A stretch of DNA of 64,000 nucleotides, taken from the NCBI GenBank assembly GCA_951640165.1, contig OX621234.1:5523001-5587000 (forward strand), read 5' to 3'. The notes under the pieces were generated by a model. That model was not told the DNA's origin. It searched no databases and saw nothing but the letters and a program-made list of their open reading frames with translations. The position numbers and the translations under genes are program-made. Each line of letters begins with the position of its first letter. Positions within the stretch are counted from its first letter, which is position 1. This stretch comes from Pseudoips prasinana. Lineage: Eukaryota > Arthropoda > Insecta > Lepidoptera > Nolidae. Below, in pieces: positions 55,101 to 56,619 of the stretch.

Positions 55101-55944
55101 TCTTGCAAGCTTTTAACGCTATATGAAGTGCGCGATGTTGAAGAACCTTACCTCTTGTACCTATAAACATTAAATACAACCAAGGCCCAGTCTTCCATAT
55201 TATCGACACTTACAGGGTCAAATTAACCATACAGAGAATGTAACTTCACGATACGAGTGGTGAGCACAAATTTGATAGCTCTTTTTGTGCGGGAATTGGT
55301 TCGTCAGTTGATACTCGTTGTATATTTGACTCACAGTTCAAAATATGACGTGAGACCGTGATTCTAATTCCCACACACCTCACATTGCACCCAAAAGAGA
55401 TATCAAGTTGTGCTCGCAACTCGTGTTGGAAACTTGGAACCTGTACCAATCTATCACATATTTTTGAGAGATAGATAATAACTTATCTACAAGCACCAGC
55501 TAAAGCCTTAAAGAATCTTGATGTTGCATGATGTTATTTCTTCAAACTCAATCAGTCGCCATATTATTATGCTCACTAACCTTGTGTCCAATATCCAGCA
55601 GGAAACACAACGACGGCAAGCGGTACCGCCATCACGTGTCACCTGACTGCAACACCGTGGGCTCCCTCGAATCATCGTCCTCAGAATCCAGGAGTGGACT
55701 CAACAGGTACTACCGCCAAGCATGGGAGGAACTCCACGAGGCTGCGGGAGCCAAACATAGCCACAGGAGACATGACAGAGAGGCCCCTAAGGATGGCTCC
55801 GAGCTGGTCGTCTCGGACGTGTACCCGGCCGCTCAGTCCAGAGACAAGAGACGCCATCACCACCATCACCATCACCGCGAGCTCCGCCACCCTGACTGGC
55901 AATCACCCGTTCGCGTGCACCACAACCATAAGCCTAGGTATTAA
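15953..55944 (+). CDS. Selectin-like C-type lectin receptor (furrowed/CG9095 family), 5'-partial, nine exons
   Basis: Joined exons 15953-16165, 26971-27403, 36986-37194, 38479-38655, 42136-42315, 47479-47658, 48768-49108, 50009-50199 and 55599-55944 give one frame of 756 codons plus TAA (counting one base of the split first codon from an unseen upstream exon). The order FTP domain, CTLD, three CCP/sushi modules, Thr/Pro stalk, single transmembrane helix and basic tail matches the insect selectin-like lectins. From family knowledge, Drosophila furrowed is a cell-surface adhesion protein needed in eye and bristle development. All splice sites are GT/AG with matching phases. The signal-peptide exon is not visible. 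Three CCPs is fewer than I recall for furrowed itself, so the paralogue CG9095 is equally likely. Introns are 0.9-10.8 kb and full of transposons. Confidence 0.9.
16297..16550 (-). mobile_element. SINE-1 copy
   Basis: Full-length, same A/B boxes, with an ATAATAATAAT tail at its left end; it lies 130 bp after the first FTP exon. Confidence 0.85.
16690..17014 (-). pseudogene. LINE-A C-terminal fragment
   Basis: The minus strand encodes [35 protein letters not shown] and [13 protein letters not shown], then breaks. The WFGHLERM start is typical of the C-terminal part of non-LTR ORF2 proteins. This copy reaches furthest upstream. It lies in the intron after the first FTP exon. Confidence 0.75.
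17249..17436 (+). mobile_element. Helitron-like element, type 3
   Basis: CTACTAATATTATAAAGGCG ... CTTCACGTCTAAACGGCTCG ... GGGGCACAGCTAG. Related copies: 15797-15907 (-), 25462-25635 (+), 25682-25865 (-), 45222-45425 (-), 48125-48290 (+); fragments at 7638-7745, 14704-14768, 31904-31990, 60300-60360. Confidence 0.7.
17550..18040 (+). repeat. Repeat family C (LINE 3'-end related)
   Basis: GAACGGGCAGCAGCG ... GCGATCGCCAACCCGTC ... CCAAGC.CGTGGCGATTA, ending near AGCTGTGGACG. Split by SINE-1. Other copies: 2930-3120, 19735-20040, 20638-20815, 26395-26560, 43407-43590 (+); 22605-22745, 39945-40080, 50390-50680, 54530-54770, 59565-59810 (-). Confidence 0.6.
17711..17967 (-). mobile_element. SINE-1 copy nested in repeat family C
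   Basis: Full-length. The flanks GTGGCGATT and CCGATTATGGC are the two halves of a family C sequence that is continuous elsewhere, with GATT as a possible target duplication. Confidence 0.85.
18400..18594 (-). mobile_element. SINE-1 copy with internal deletion
   Basis: Body and B box are present, but part of the body is deleted near 18520 and the A-box end is cut at CCAACTAG. Confidence 0.8.
18717..19185 (-). mobile_element. 5S rRNA-derived SINE, split by SINE-1
   Basis: Body at 18717-18846 (ACTAGGCCTCTGACTTGGCT) and head at 19087-19185 (ATGGAATAACCGCGAGCTTA, GTTGCTTAAAATCC), with SINE-1 and a deletion between. Confidence 0.65.
18848..19086 (+). mobile_element. SINE-1 copy nested in the 5S-derived SINE
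   Basis: Full-length plus-strand copy starting GGTCACCGTAGCCTAGTTGG. The 5S-type SINE continues on both sides. Confidence 0.85.
19348..19415 (+). other. Short coding-like segment with ATG and possible splice donor
   Basis: GACAATGG starts [20 protein letters not shown] and FIR, ending at CAG/GTAGTA; an acceptor-like GTATTTTAG lies ~30 bp before the ATG. It looks like an orphan first coding exon or a gene fragment in the FTP intron. Confidence 0.25.
19483..19725 (-). mobile_element. 5S rRNA-derived SINE
   Basis: Same family; the right end (minus-strand head) is GGTCGCCCATCTATGGACTG and GCCTAGTTGCTTAACGTCAC, reverse of the 5S-like stretch. Confidence 0.7.
19833..19973. mobile_element. MITE-1 copy nested in repeat family C
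   Basis: Both ends GTACAGACGCCAGC / GCTGGCGTCTGTAC are intact; it splits a family C repeat. Confidence 0.85.
20215..20391 (-). pseudogene. Retroelement-like ORF fragment
   Basis: A clean 58-codon minus-strand frame: [20 protein letters not shown], then [20 protein letters not shown] and [12 protein letters not shown], stop. The RVRGSTNxxL motif recurs in C-terminal parts of insect non-LTR ORFs (from memory). A SINE-1 copy begins 10 bp beyond its upstream end. Confidence 0.5.
20402..20637 (-). mobile_element. SINE-1 copy
   Basis: Near full-length with a small deletion (AAGCAAAGCTATGGGTACC). It separates the 20215-20391 retroelement ORF from a family C piece. Confidence 0.85.
20825..21221. 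mobile_element. ~400-bp TIR element (MITE-3)
   Basis: Ends TACAACATGTAACTTAATTA and AATTACGTCACATATTGTA; the subterminal AACGCACA...TGTGCGTT is also inverted. Inverted relative to the next copy. Confidence 0.75.
21696..22096. mobile_element. MITE-3 copy, opposite orientation
   Basis: Same ends. It contains a local 26-bp-arm palindrome around 21908 (CTGAGTTTAATTGTAT...) that the other copies lack. Confidence 0.75.
22322..22453. mobile_element. MITE-1 copy, left end truncated
   Basis: Begins at AGCACATCCAACTACCCC; right end GTGCTGGCGTCTGTG. Confidence 0.75.
23135..23273. mobile_element. MITE-1 copy
   Basis: Near-perfect arms; the right end runs into a T stretch. Confidence 0.85.
23610..24116 (-). 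pseudogene. LINE-A C-terminal fragment, split by another retroposon
   Basis: The ACGCCTGTTTCCCAGAGGGG end is at 23628 and the sequence runs to 23741, then resumes at 24087 with CATACATGCTCGCCGG. The ~345-bp interruption ends in a (TTA)n tail. Confidence 0.65.
23742..24086 (+). mobile_element. Short retroposon insert with (TTA)n tail inside LINE-A
   Basis: This AT-rich insert ends AATAAATTATTATTATTATT and interrupts LINE-A at a point where other copies are continuous. A similar TATACTTC motif on both sides may be a target duplication. It looks like the 3' end of a CR1- or RTE-type element; the family is not certain. Confidence 0.5.
24399..24607. repeat. ~105-bp direct tandem duplication
   Basis: GAAAAATATGAACACATTTA ... 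AGCTTCCTTTATTTTGTTAT occurs twice in a row with several differences. Confidence 0.85.
24605..24850 (-). repeat. Interspersed repeat (family E)
   Basis: Inverted and diverged relative to 32550-32815: TTGTCAAAGACTATAGACGT, AATTTAACAGTTCCAAATTT. Confidence 0.5.
24975..25461. other. No gene recognised
   Basis: An 82-codon frame (24894-25142) runs from a SINE-2 scrap into unique sequence and has no support. 25160-25330 is unique, moderately GC (GCAGTGTTGCCACATGTTGC). Confidence 0.45.
25462..25865. mobile_element. Two opposed Helitron-like type 3 copies
   Basis: The plus copy at 25462-25635 has a decayed 3' end (GCGGGACAAAGGGTC), followed after 45 bp by the minus copy 25682-25865. Confidence 0.65.
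26140..26378 (+). mobile_element. SINE-2 copy
   Basis: Full-length plus-strand copy from CTGTTGGCGTGGTTGGCAAA to a TATTATTATATT tail; B-box-like GGTACGATTCCCACC. Confidence 0.8.
26563..26735 (+). mobile_element. SINE-3 copy
   Basis: Starts GTGTGGTGCAGCGGCTAAGA, with a decayed B box (GTTCGGGCTTGATTCC); it ends with AATGTGGGCGTTGTC. It lies about 230 bp before the second FTP exon. Confidence 0.75.
26971..27403 (+). CDS. Receptor exon 2 of window: end of FTP domain and first half of CTLD
   Basis: The acceptor taccttccag precedes 26971 and the donor gtgagt follows 27403 (enters phase 1, leaves phase 2). The first ~75 residues finish the FTP domain: [10 protein letters not shown], then NPICNRFVG, ending [11 protein letters not shown] as in other FTP domains. 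A linker with RCPQF leads into the [24 protein letters not shown], with the long-form first Cys and the helix-1 Cys, then [20 protein letters not shown]. The intron after it splits the CTLD just before the WIGL-like strand. This is the best-conserved exon of the gene here and anchors the family call. Confidence 0.92.
27512..27650. mobile_element. MITE-1 copy after the FTP/CTLD exon
   Basis: Ends GTACAGACGCCAGC and GCTGGCGTATGTAC; 108 bp past the exon. Confidence 0.85.
27745..27970. repeat. Degenerate ~25-bp tandem repeat
   Basis: About nine units of the form AATTACTACATGTACACTAT plus AATTA, diverging to the right. A poly(A) SINE sits at its right edge. Confidence 0.85.
27993..28222 (+). mobile_element. 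Poly(A) SINE with 14-bp target duplications
   Basis: The flanks ACTGAAGGTTTGAT at 27979-27992 and 28223-28236 are identical. The 230-bp insert has a B-box-like GAGGTTCGAACCCC and ends in 14-15 A. A diverged fragment lies inverted at 36005-36060. Confidence 0.75.
28370..28700 (+). mobile_element. SINE-4 copy
   Basis: The head GGAGTAGCGCTAGAATATTC and GGTCCTGTGTTCAAAGCC is followed by a short direct repeat of the B-box stretch. The body ends GCCGCCATGGCCGTGATTTA. It abuts a 5S-derived SINE. Confidence 0.65.
28701..28965 (-). mobile_element. 5S rRNA-derived SINE
   Basis: On the minus strand the head reads AAGCAACTAGGCTCGCGGTC, then AGTCCATAGATGGGTGACCG, close to 5S rRNA AAGCAACG...GTCAGT...GGATGGGTGACC. 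The body and tail end ATACGATAAATAAG. Confidence 0.75.
29335..29445 (-). pseudogene. LINE-B 3' end fragment
   Basis: A (TCA)n run followed by ATCAGCCGAAAGACGTCCAC and the codons for the LINE-B C terminus on the minus strand. It is about 110 bp long and lies in the CTLD intron. Confidence 0.65.
29456..29600 (-). mobile_element. LINE 3' UTR fragment (family F)
   Basis: CCCTCACACTAGGATCAACC with TGTGTCGTGAGGTCC forms a stem also found, inverted and diverged, at 39410-39525. An AATAGAATAATTTATT tail precedes it. Confidence 0.5.
29739..29774. other. 36-bp palindrome
   Basis: TGTAGATACCATGGAGC and its complement around a 2-3 nt loop. Confidence 0.85.
29936..30112 (+). mobile_element. RTE-type LINE 3' end
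   Basis: Carries GCCGGCAACGCACCCGCGAC, GTGTCCATGGGCGGCGGTGA, CACTTACCATCAGGTGACCC and a TATATAAAAAA tail, the very common lepidopteran RTE 3' terminus. A scrap of the same end is at 283-305. Confidence 0.75.
30199..30435 (-). mobile_element. SINE-2/SINE-3 chimeric or adjacent copy
   Basis: 30199-30300 is a SINE-2 tail (ACACGACCATCTGATTCCAA) and 30300-30435 a SINE-3 head (GCTGAGCCACATG side). The two lie in one orientation with no gap. Confidence 0.6.
30525..30715 (+). repeat. Interspersed repeat (family G)
   Basis: ACCGCACGGACGGACTAA ... ACAAGTGTATGTAAATACCC ... TTTCATTATTTCATTATT recurs inverted at 35675-35825. It is probably a LINE 3' end. Confidence 0.5.
30716..31224. other. No gene seen
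   Basis: Unique AT-rich intron of the CTLD region; a GC block at 30845-30900 (TGATCGGCCGGTCTCCCATC) is unexplained. Confidence 0.5.
31225..31435 (-). mobile_element. SINE-4 copy
   Basis: Reads in reverse: body ACCGGAAAGAGGTCAGGTAC and head TTTGAACCCAGGACCTCATT, CCACTACACCAACGAGGC. The head gives the clearest tRNA-like A and B boxes of this family. Confidence 0.7.
31640..31795 (+). mobile_element. 5S-type SINE, partial copy
   Basis: A head piece CACGCGGTCAATCCATGGAT with GGGTTAGAGCG, then a decayed body to ATTCATACGATAAAAG. Confidence 0.5.
31991..32549. other. No gene seen
   Basis: Unique intronic sequence; GTGTGTGACGTCGGCGTCAT at ~32140 is the only GC-rich spot. Confidence 0.5.
32550..32815 (+). 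repeat. Interspersed repeat (family E)
   Basis: AAATTTGGAACAGTTAACG ... TGTCTATAGTCTTTGACAAT ... GAATTCCGAACA, inverse of 24605-24850. Confidence 0.5.
33214..33454 (+). mobile_element. Helitron-like element, type 2
   Basis: Same ends (CACGTGCCGGGCCGCTAG), slightly shorter interior. Confidence 0.7.
33615..34012. mobile_element. MITE-3 copy
   Basis: TACAACATGTAACGTAATTA to TTAAGTTACATATTGTA; closest to the 21696 copy. Confidence 0.75.
34170..34376 (-). mobile_element. SINE-3 copy
   Basis: Minus strand full-length, with CCCGCGACGCGAAGCGGCAA near the head. A short plus-strand piece of the same SINE (34425-34475) follows head to head. Confidence 0.8.
34669..34987 (-). mobile_element. Helitron-like element, type 1
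   Basis: Reverse orientation, CTAGCTGTGCCCCGCGG to TTATTATATGTATAGA. Confidence 0.75.
35136..35412 (+). mobile_element. Helitron-like element, type 1, internally deleted
   Basis: Ends intact; about 40 bp missing after CTCAAAAG relative to the other copies. It is inverted relative to the copy 150 bp upstream. Confidence 0.75.
35675..35825 (-). repeat. Interspersed repeat (family G), inverted copy
   Basis: GAATAATGAAATAATGAAAT ... CAGCACTTGGGTATTAACAA ... GTCCGTCCGTGCGGTCCGT is the reverse of 30525-30715. Confidence 0.5.
36180..36485 (-). mobile_element. Helitron-like element, type 1
   Basis: CTAGCTGTGCCCAGCGG to TATATGTAGGTATAGA; small internal deletions. Confidence 0.75.
36986..37194 (+). 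CDS. Receptor exon 3 of window: second half of CTLD
   Basis: The acceptor ttcttcttctacag precedes 36986 and the donor gtaagt follows 37194. One base completes the Arg codon split after 27403. The peptide has [11 protein letters not shown] (the WIGL-like strand), [38 protein letters not shown] and FICQH, giving the three C-terminal CTLD cysteines. The EPN or QPD tripeptide of sugar-binding CTLDs is absent and the usual WND is WAD, so classic Ca-dependent mannose or galactose binding is doubtful (inference). The exon ends phase 1, the phase used by all the CCP exons. Confidence 0.92.
37657..37911. mobile_element. PIF/Harbinger-like MITE, TAA duplications
   Basis: Inverted ends AGGCCTACGCAGACCGGGAC over ~30 bp; flanked by TAA at 37654-37656 and 37912-37914. 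The 3-bp TWA duplication is the PIF/Harbinger hallmark. Interior GC-rich, non-coding. Confidence 0.7.
38111..38330. mobile_element. PIF/Harbinger-like MITE, TTA duplications
   Basis: Inverted ends GGGCCAGCGCAGACAGAGAG (~25 bp, near perfect) with TTA at 38108-38110 and 38331-38333. It ends about 150 bp before the CCP1 exon. Confidence 0.75.
38479..38655 (+). CDS. Receptor exon 4 of window: CCP/sushi module 1
   Basis: A symmetric phase 1-1 exon with acceptor tctttccgcag and donor gtgagt. It encodes one CCP module with four cysteines: [33 protein letters not shown] and FPPVCK. The usual Trp before the last Cys is replaced (GFYEEFPP), which is uncommon but seen in divergent CCPs. CCPs form a rod that lifts the lectin head off the cell surface. 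It directly follows the CTLD, as in selectins. Confidence 0.9.
38700..39120. other. Decayed repeats, no gene
   Basis: 38755-38840 is a poor copy of the 5S-type SINE body. 38880-39100 reads AGCACTTCGACTCTCATCGG with an 82-codon minus-strand frame of no recognisable family. Confidence 0.4.
39410..39525 (+). mobile_element. LINE 3' UTR fragment (family F), second copy
   Basis: GGACCTAGCCCTCGCAACAC with CCTAGTGCGAGGACTAG matches 29456-29600 inverted and ends in an AATAAAC-like tail. Confidence 0.5.
39570..39656. other. 87-nt hairpin
   Basis: ATGAAGTGCTAGTCTTAAGG pairs with CCTTAAGAATAGCACTTCAT-like right arm; arms ~31 bp with two differences. Confidence 0.7.
39694..39930 (+). mobile_element. 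SINE-1 copy
   Basis: Plus strand, A box TAGTCTAGTTGG, B box GGTTCGAATCC, ending GATATTATTATTATT. Confidence 0.85.
40100..40385 (-). pseudogene. LINE-A C-terminal fragment
   Basis: The minus strand encodes [47 protein letters not shown] and [18 protein letters not shown], then stop. It is the best-preserved copy of this tail in the window. It lies in the CCP1-CCP2 intron. Confidence 0.75.
40695..40905 (+). mobile_element. SINE-2 copy
   Basis: Diverged head GGTGGTTGGTAGAGATTTGC, B box GGTTAGATTCCCACC, and the usual body and tail. Confidence 0.7.
40915..41235 (-). mobile_element. Helitron-like element, type 1
   Basis: CTAGCTGTGCCCTGCGG to TTATATGTATAGA. It lies 80 bp before the 45-bp perfect hairpin. 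Confidence 0.75.
41316..41411. other. Perfect 45-bp inverted repeat, 6-nt loop
   Basis: GCTACTCCATTCATCACGTC ... is matched base for base by its complement after TCTATA. It lies in the CCP1-CCP2 intron; no target duplication seen. Confidence 0.9.
41580..41925. other. CpG-dense patch in the CCP1-CCP2 intron
   Basis: Dozens of CG dinucleotides (GCGAACGCGAAGCGGCGCG and similar) in an otherwise AT-rich intron. TCCTACGTGA near 41661 and TCACGTAGGA near 41815 are inverted, so it may be a GC-rich transposon rather than a promoter. Confidence 0.6.
42136..42315 (+). CDS. Receptor exon 5 of window: CCP/sushi module 2
   Basis: A phase 1-1 exon of exactly 60 codons with acceptor ttttctccccag and donor gtgagt. 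It is a canonical [19 protein letters not shown], then [31 protein letters not shown], with four cysteines and the conserved Trp. NGT is a possible N-glycosylation site. The intron before it holds a perfect 45-bp hairpin and a CpG-dense patch; the intron after it holds a 25-bp minisatellite. Confidence 0.93.
42708..43406. repeat. 25-bp minisatellite, about 28 units
   Basis: The unit CATAGAATATAGCCACTCAA plus TCTGG is repeated almost perfectly for ~700 bp in the intron between CCP2 and CCP3. A few units carry CAC for CAT or other single changes. Open frames through it are artefacts. Confidence 0.95.
43735..44065 (-). mobile_element. SINE-4 copy
   Basis: Full-length in reverse: GCCACGGCGGCCTTTCTCAA, GATCCGATGGGACGACTAGC, GATTTGAACCCAAGACCTCA. 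Confidence 0.7.
44727..44791. other. Hairpin with (CA)n/(TG)n arms
   Basis: AGACGCACACACTC pairs with the right arm ending TGTGTGTGCGTCT. Confidence 0.6.
44903..45153 (+). mobile_element. SINE-1 copy
   Basis: Plus strand, full-length from GGTCACCGTAGCCTAGTTGG to TAGATATTATTATAATTAT. Confidence 0.85.
45222..45425 (-). mobile_element. Helitron-like type 3 copy
   Basis: CTAGCTGTGCCCCGCAGG ... ACTTTCACATTTAAAATATT. It follows a SINE-1. Confidence 0.65.
45584..45935. mobile_element. TIR element with three internal GC-hairpin units
   Basis: Outer ends GAAGTTATACTTCTT and AAAAGAAGTATAACTTC are inverted. Inside, a ~95-bp unit (CCACCTAGAACTAACTTCAT, GCTGTTA, then TTTTTACGATGCGCGCGC with its complement) is repeated about three times. 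Confidence 0.65.
45936..46762. other. No gene; GTGGGGACAG triplet
   Basis: 46031-46060 is three units of GGTGGGGACA. 46490-46530 is a family C scrap. The rest is unique and AT-rich. Confidence 0.5.
46763..47265 (+). mobile_element. SINE-2 copy interrupted by a Helitron-like element
   Basis: The SINE runs from 46763 to 46883 and resumes at 47152 with TATCTATATAAGTATG. The two parts join without loss when the insert is removed. Confidence 0.8.
46884..47151 (+). mobile_element. Helitron-like element, type 2, nested in SINE-2
   Basis: Starts TCTATATATAAAAATC and ends CGGGCCGCTAG followed by T. The SINE flanks show no duplication, as expected for Helitron insertion between A/T bases. Confidence 0.8.
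47362..47430 (-). pseudogene. LINE-B 3' end fragment, close to CCP3 exon
   Basis: A diverged copy of the LINE-B end (CAGGCGAAAGACGTCCATTG) that ends about 50 bp before the CCP3 exon. Confidence 0.55.
47479..47658 (+). CDS. Receptor exon 6 of window: CCP/sushi module 3
   Basis: A phase 1-1 exon of 180 bp with acceptor gttggtcaccag and donor gtgagt. It encodes [16 protein letters not shown], then [33 protein letters not shown]: a complete CCP with four cysteines and the conserved Trp. NAS is a possible N-glycosylation site. Because all three CCP exons are symmetric, modules can be gained, lost or skipped without breaking the frame. I saw no further CCP exon in the adjoining introns. Confidence 0.92.
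47708..47985 (+). mobile_element. High-copy lepidopteran interspersed repeat
   Basis: AAAACCGGTCAAGTGCAAGT ... CGAAGGGTTTCGTACCATTA ... GACAGACGGACAGACAGACA ... TTTGGGTACGGGAACCCTAA. I recognise the shape from many lepidopteran genomes. A fragment (GACAGACGGGCAGATAACGA) is at 23520-23612. Confidence 0.6.
48125..48290 (+). mobile_element. Helitron-like type 3 copy
   Basis: TTACTTCTTCACGTCTTAAC ... GTAAAACCGCGGGGCACAGC, ending CTAG. It lacks the 5' end. Confidence 0.65.
48515..48712 (-). mobile_element. 5S rRNA-derived SINE next to the stalk exon
   Basis: GGCCTCTGACATGGCTTAAC ... GGCGGTCACCCATCTATGGA ... GCCTAGTTGCTTGACC. It ends about 55 bp before the stalk exon, which may explain that exon's poor pyrimidine tract. 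Confidence 0.75.
48768..49108 (+). CDS. Receptor exon 7 of window: Thr/Pro-rich mucin-like stalk
   Basis: The acceptor is acttatag, with a weak pyrimidine tract; the donor gtaagc follows 49108. It enters phase 1 and leaves phase 0, the first phase-0 junction in the gene. The peptide begins [19 protein letters not shown] and is about 113 residues of Thr, Pro, Ser and Arg with no Cys, typical of an O-glycosylated stalk between CCPs and the membrane. The high-C coding strand also creates a long Val/Gly open frame on the minus strand (48754-49044), which is an artefact. Confidence 0.88.
49336..49491 (+). pseudogene. LINE-B C-terminal fragment
   Basis: Encodes [40 protein letters not shown] and [10 protein letters not shown], then TGA. 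It is in-frame but lacks everything upstream. It lies between the stalk and transmembrane exons and its last base begins a 22-bp-arm hairpin. Confidence 0.75.
49491..49554. other. 64-nt hairpin, perfect 22-bp arms
   Basis: AGGCATATGGTGATTAAGCT and its exact complement, 20-nt loop. It starts at the stop codon of the LINE-B fragment. Confidence 0.8.
49719..49781. other. 63-nt hairpin, ~30-bp arms
   Basis: AAATTGTATGTTGCCTCAAA pairs with CGAGGCAACATGCAATTT; A/T-only apex. Confidence 0.75.
50009..50199 (+). CDS. Receptor exon 8 of window: transmembrane helix
   Basis: The acceptor is ataattccag and the donor gtaaga; the exon enters phase 0 and leaves phase 2. About 37 polar juxtamembrane residues are followed by a clear ~26-residue hydrophobic segment running from [16 protein letters not shown] to TTIVML, then the stop-transfer sequence VRR. 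This makes the protein type I, with lectin and CCP modules outside. The 5.4-kb intron after it contains a GC-rich open frame that could be an alternative terminal exon. Confidence 0.92.
50340..50680 (-). repeat. Repeat family C with a local duplication
   Basis: AAAGTCCGCTGTGGGAGAAA is echoed at 50448 as AAAGTCCGTTGTGAGAGAAA, and AGGCAATGGAATTGT twice; the rest is a minus-strand family C copy (CATGAGATGGGGTAG). Confidence 0.55.
50690..51735. other. AT-rich intron, no gene
   Basis: Nothing but low-complexity AT stretches; the 88-codon minus-strand frame at 51131-51397 is hydrophobic by base composition. Confidence 0.55.
51736..52061 (+). repeat. Diverged direct duplication of ~160 bp
   Basis: CTCGACGCCTTAG ... 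ACCGCTACTGATTATTTACT ... GACTACCCTCAAAGT occurs at 51770-51890 and again at 51926-52055. No coding capacity. Confidence 0.6.
52355..52514 (+). other. GC-rich open frame in the last intron: possible alternative terminal exon
   Basis: After CGCCAG at 52349-52354, a frame compatible with the two bases left by the transmembrane exon reads [20 protein letters not shown], then [20 protein letters not shown] and stops at 52512-52514. GC at third positions is high. The pyrimidine tract is poor and no homology is recognised. Confidence 0.25.
52525..53920. other. AT-rich intron, no gene
   Basis: A weak inverted repeat (CTGTCCTCAAATTT / AAATTTAAGGACAG) at 53222-53280; otherwise nothing. Confidence 0.55.
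53921..54050. mobile_element. Small hairpin MITE (MITE-4)
   Basis: TACACACGGCTACACATCAA ... inverted at the right end as CTTGATATGTAGCCACGTGTA-like. The core has CGTTGTATAGGATTTCCATA. A second copy is at 58099-58218. Confidence 0.7.
54113..54253. mobile_element. MITE-1 copy
   Basis: Ends GTACAGATGCCAGC and GCAGGCATCTGTAC; both ends share the CG to TG change. Confidence 0.85.
54980..55253 (+). repeat. Diverged direct duplication of ~105 bp
   Basis: TTGCACCTGCAAACATTTAA ... ACCCAAGGGCC at 54990 is echoed by TTGTACCTATAAACATTAAA ... ACCAAGGCCC at 55155. Unknown origin. Confidence 0.4.
55599..55944 (+). CDS. Receptor exon 9 (last): cytoplasmic tail and stop
   Basis: The tail begins [12 protein letters not shown], carries a Ser/Glu cluster ([12 protein letters not shown]), [14 protein letters not shown] and a run of seven histidines in [12 protein letters not shown], and ends VHHNHKPRY before TAA at 55942-55944. 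The tail is about 115 residues, strongly basic and His-rich. The acceptor is a CAGCAG tandem at 55596-55601; both AGs keep the frame and differ by one residue (start 55599 or 55602). Exon 8 leaves two bases (AG), so the junction reads Ser-Arg or Arg. I recognise no catalytic domain. Confidence 0.88.
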
Positions 55945-56100
55945 AAGACTGCTATTGTAACCTTTGTGTGTAATGCTCGTTTTGGAACGGTGTAGCGGGC
56001 AGATGTTTAGGAACGGTTTAGCTGGACTGTTAAAAATAGTGTAGTGGAGGTACGCCTAAAACGGGTAAGCTAAGGGAGATGTGAAATAAAACATACTTAA
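55945..56100 (+). terminator. Proximal 3' UTR with AATAAA signals
   Basis: The first AATAAA after the stop is at 56085-56090, with a second at 56164-56169. Use of the first would give a 3' UTR of about 160 nt. The first signal lies inside an inverted-repeat element that starts at 56046, so the cleavage signal may have come from a transposon. The actual cleavage site cannot be told from sequence. Confidence 0.5.
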
Positions 56101-56619
56101 ATATGTAAATGTAGGTACCAAATATTTTTATGATAATACGTTCATCTAATATAATATGAAAAAATAAATACAAAACCAATAATTCCTTTCAATAATCTCT
56201 TAAATACACTAAAGTAACGTATTTTTAAAGTAATACAATTAAGTATTACTTTAAAAATACGTTGCTTTAGTATAAGATAATTTCGCTTATATTTGCTCAT
56301 AATTAAAGCTCTTCTTATTTTCTTCTATTCTATTATGATTTGATTATTCTAATAATCTTAAATTTAATTTTTTCTCAAACTAAAAATTATGTTTCAAACA
56401 GAATGTTAATAAATATTTACTATTACAATACTTCAACTATTTTTAGTAAACACGACAAAAATATTATTTTTTGTCTTACCTTGTAAGCGCTGACGTCAAA
56501 GCGGAGACCTGACTGCCTATGATTGGGCGACAGTCGCGCCATCGCACGGCAGTCGTACGTTTTAACTAATAGTTTTAATACGCACACTAACAAGCTTACC
56601 CGTTTTAGGCGCACCTCCC
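56046..56619. mobile_element. Inverted-repeat (MITE-like) element in the receptor 3' UTR
   Basis: The segment starting GGAGGTACGCCTAAAACGGG (56046-56071) is matched in inverse orientation at 56594-56619 with one difference over 26 bp. The 574-bp interior is AT-rich with no coding capacity and contains a 29-bp-arm hairpin at 56209-56272. No clear target duplication was found. Confidence 0.6.
56209..56272. other. 64-nt hairpin, 29-bp arms
   Basis: The left arm ACTAAAGTAACG... pairs with the right arm ...CGTTGCTTTAGT around a 6-nt loop; the single difference is a G-U pair in plus-strand RNA. It lies 265 bp past the stop, within the inverted-repeat element. It resembles a small-RNA precursor in size, but a MITE core is as likely. 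Confidence 0.5.

Noticed and set aside
54812..55126. 104-codon frame near the last exon
   Set aside because: No family recognised, lies in the last intron, and half of it falls in a diverged direct repeat.
55681..55960. Other-frame and antisense ORFs over the tail exon
   Set aside because: GC-rich exon shadows; phase from the transmembrane exon selects the His-rich frame.
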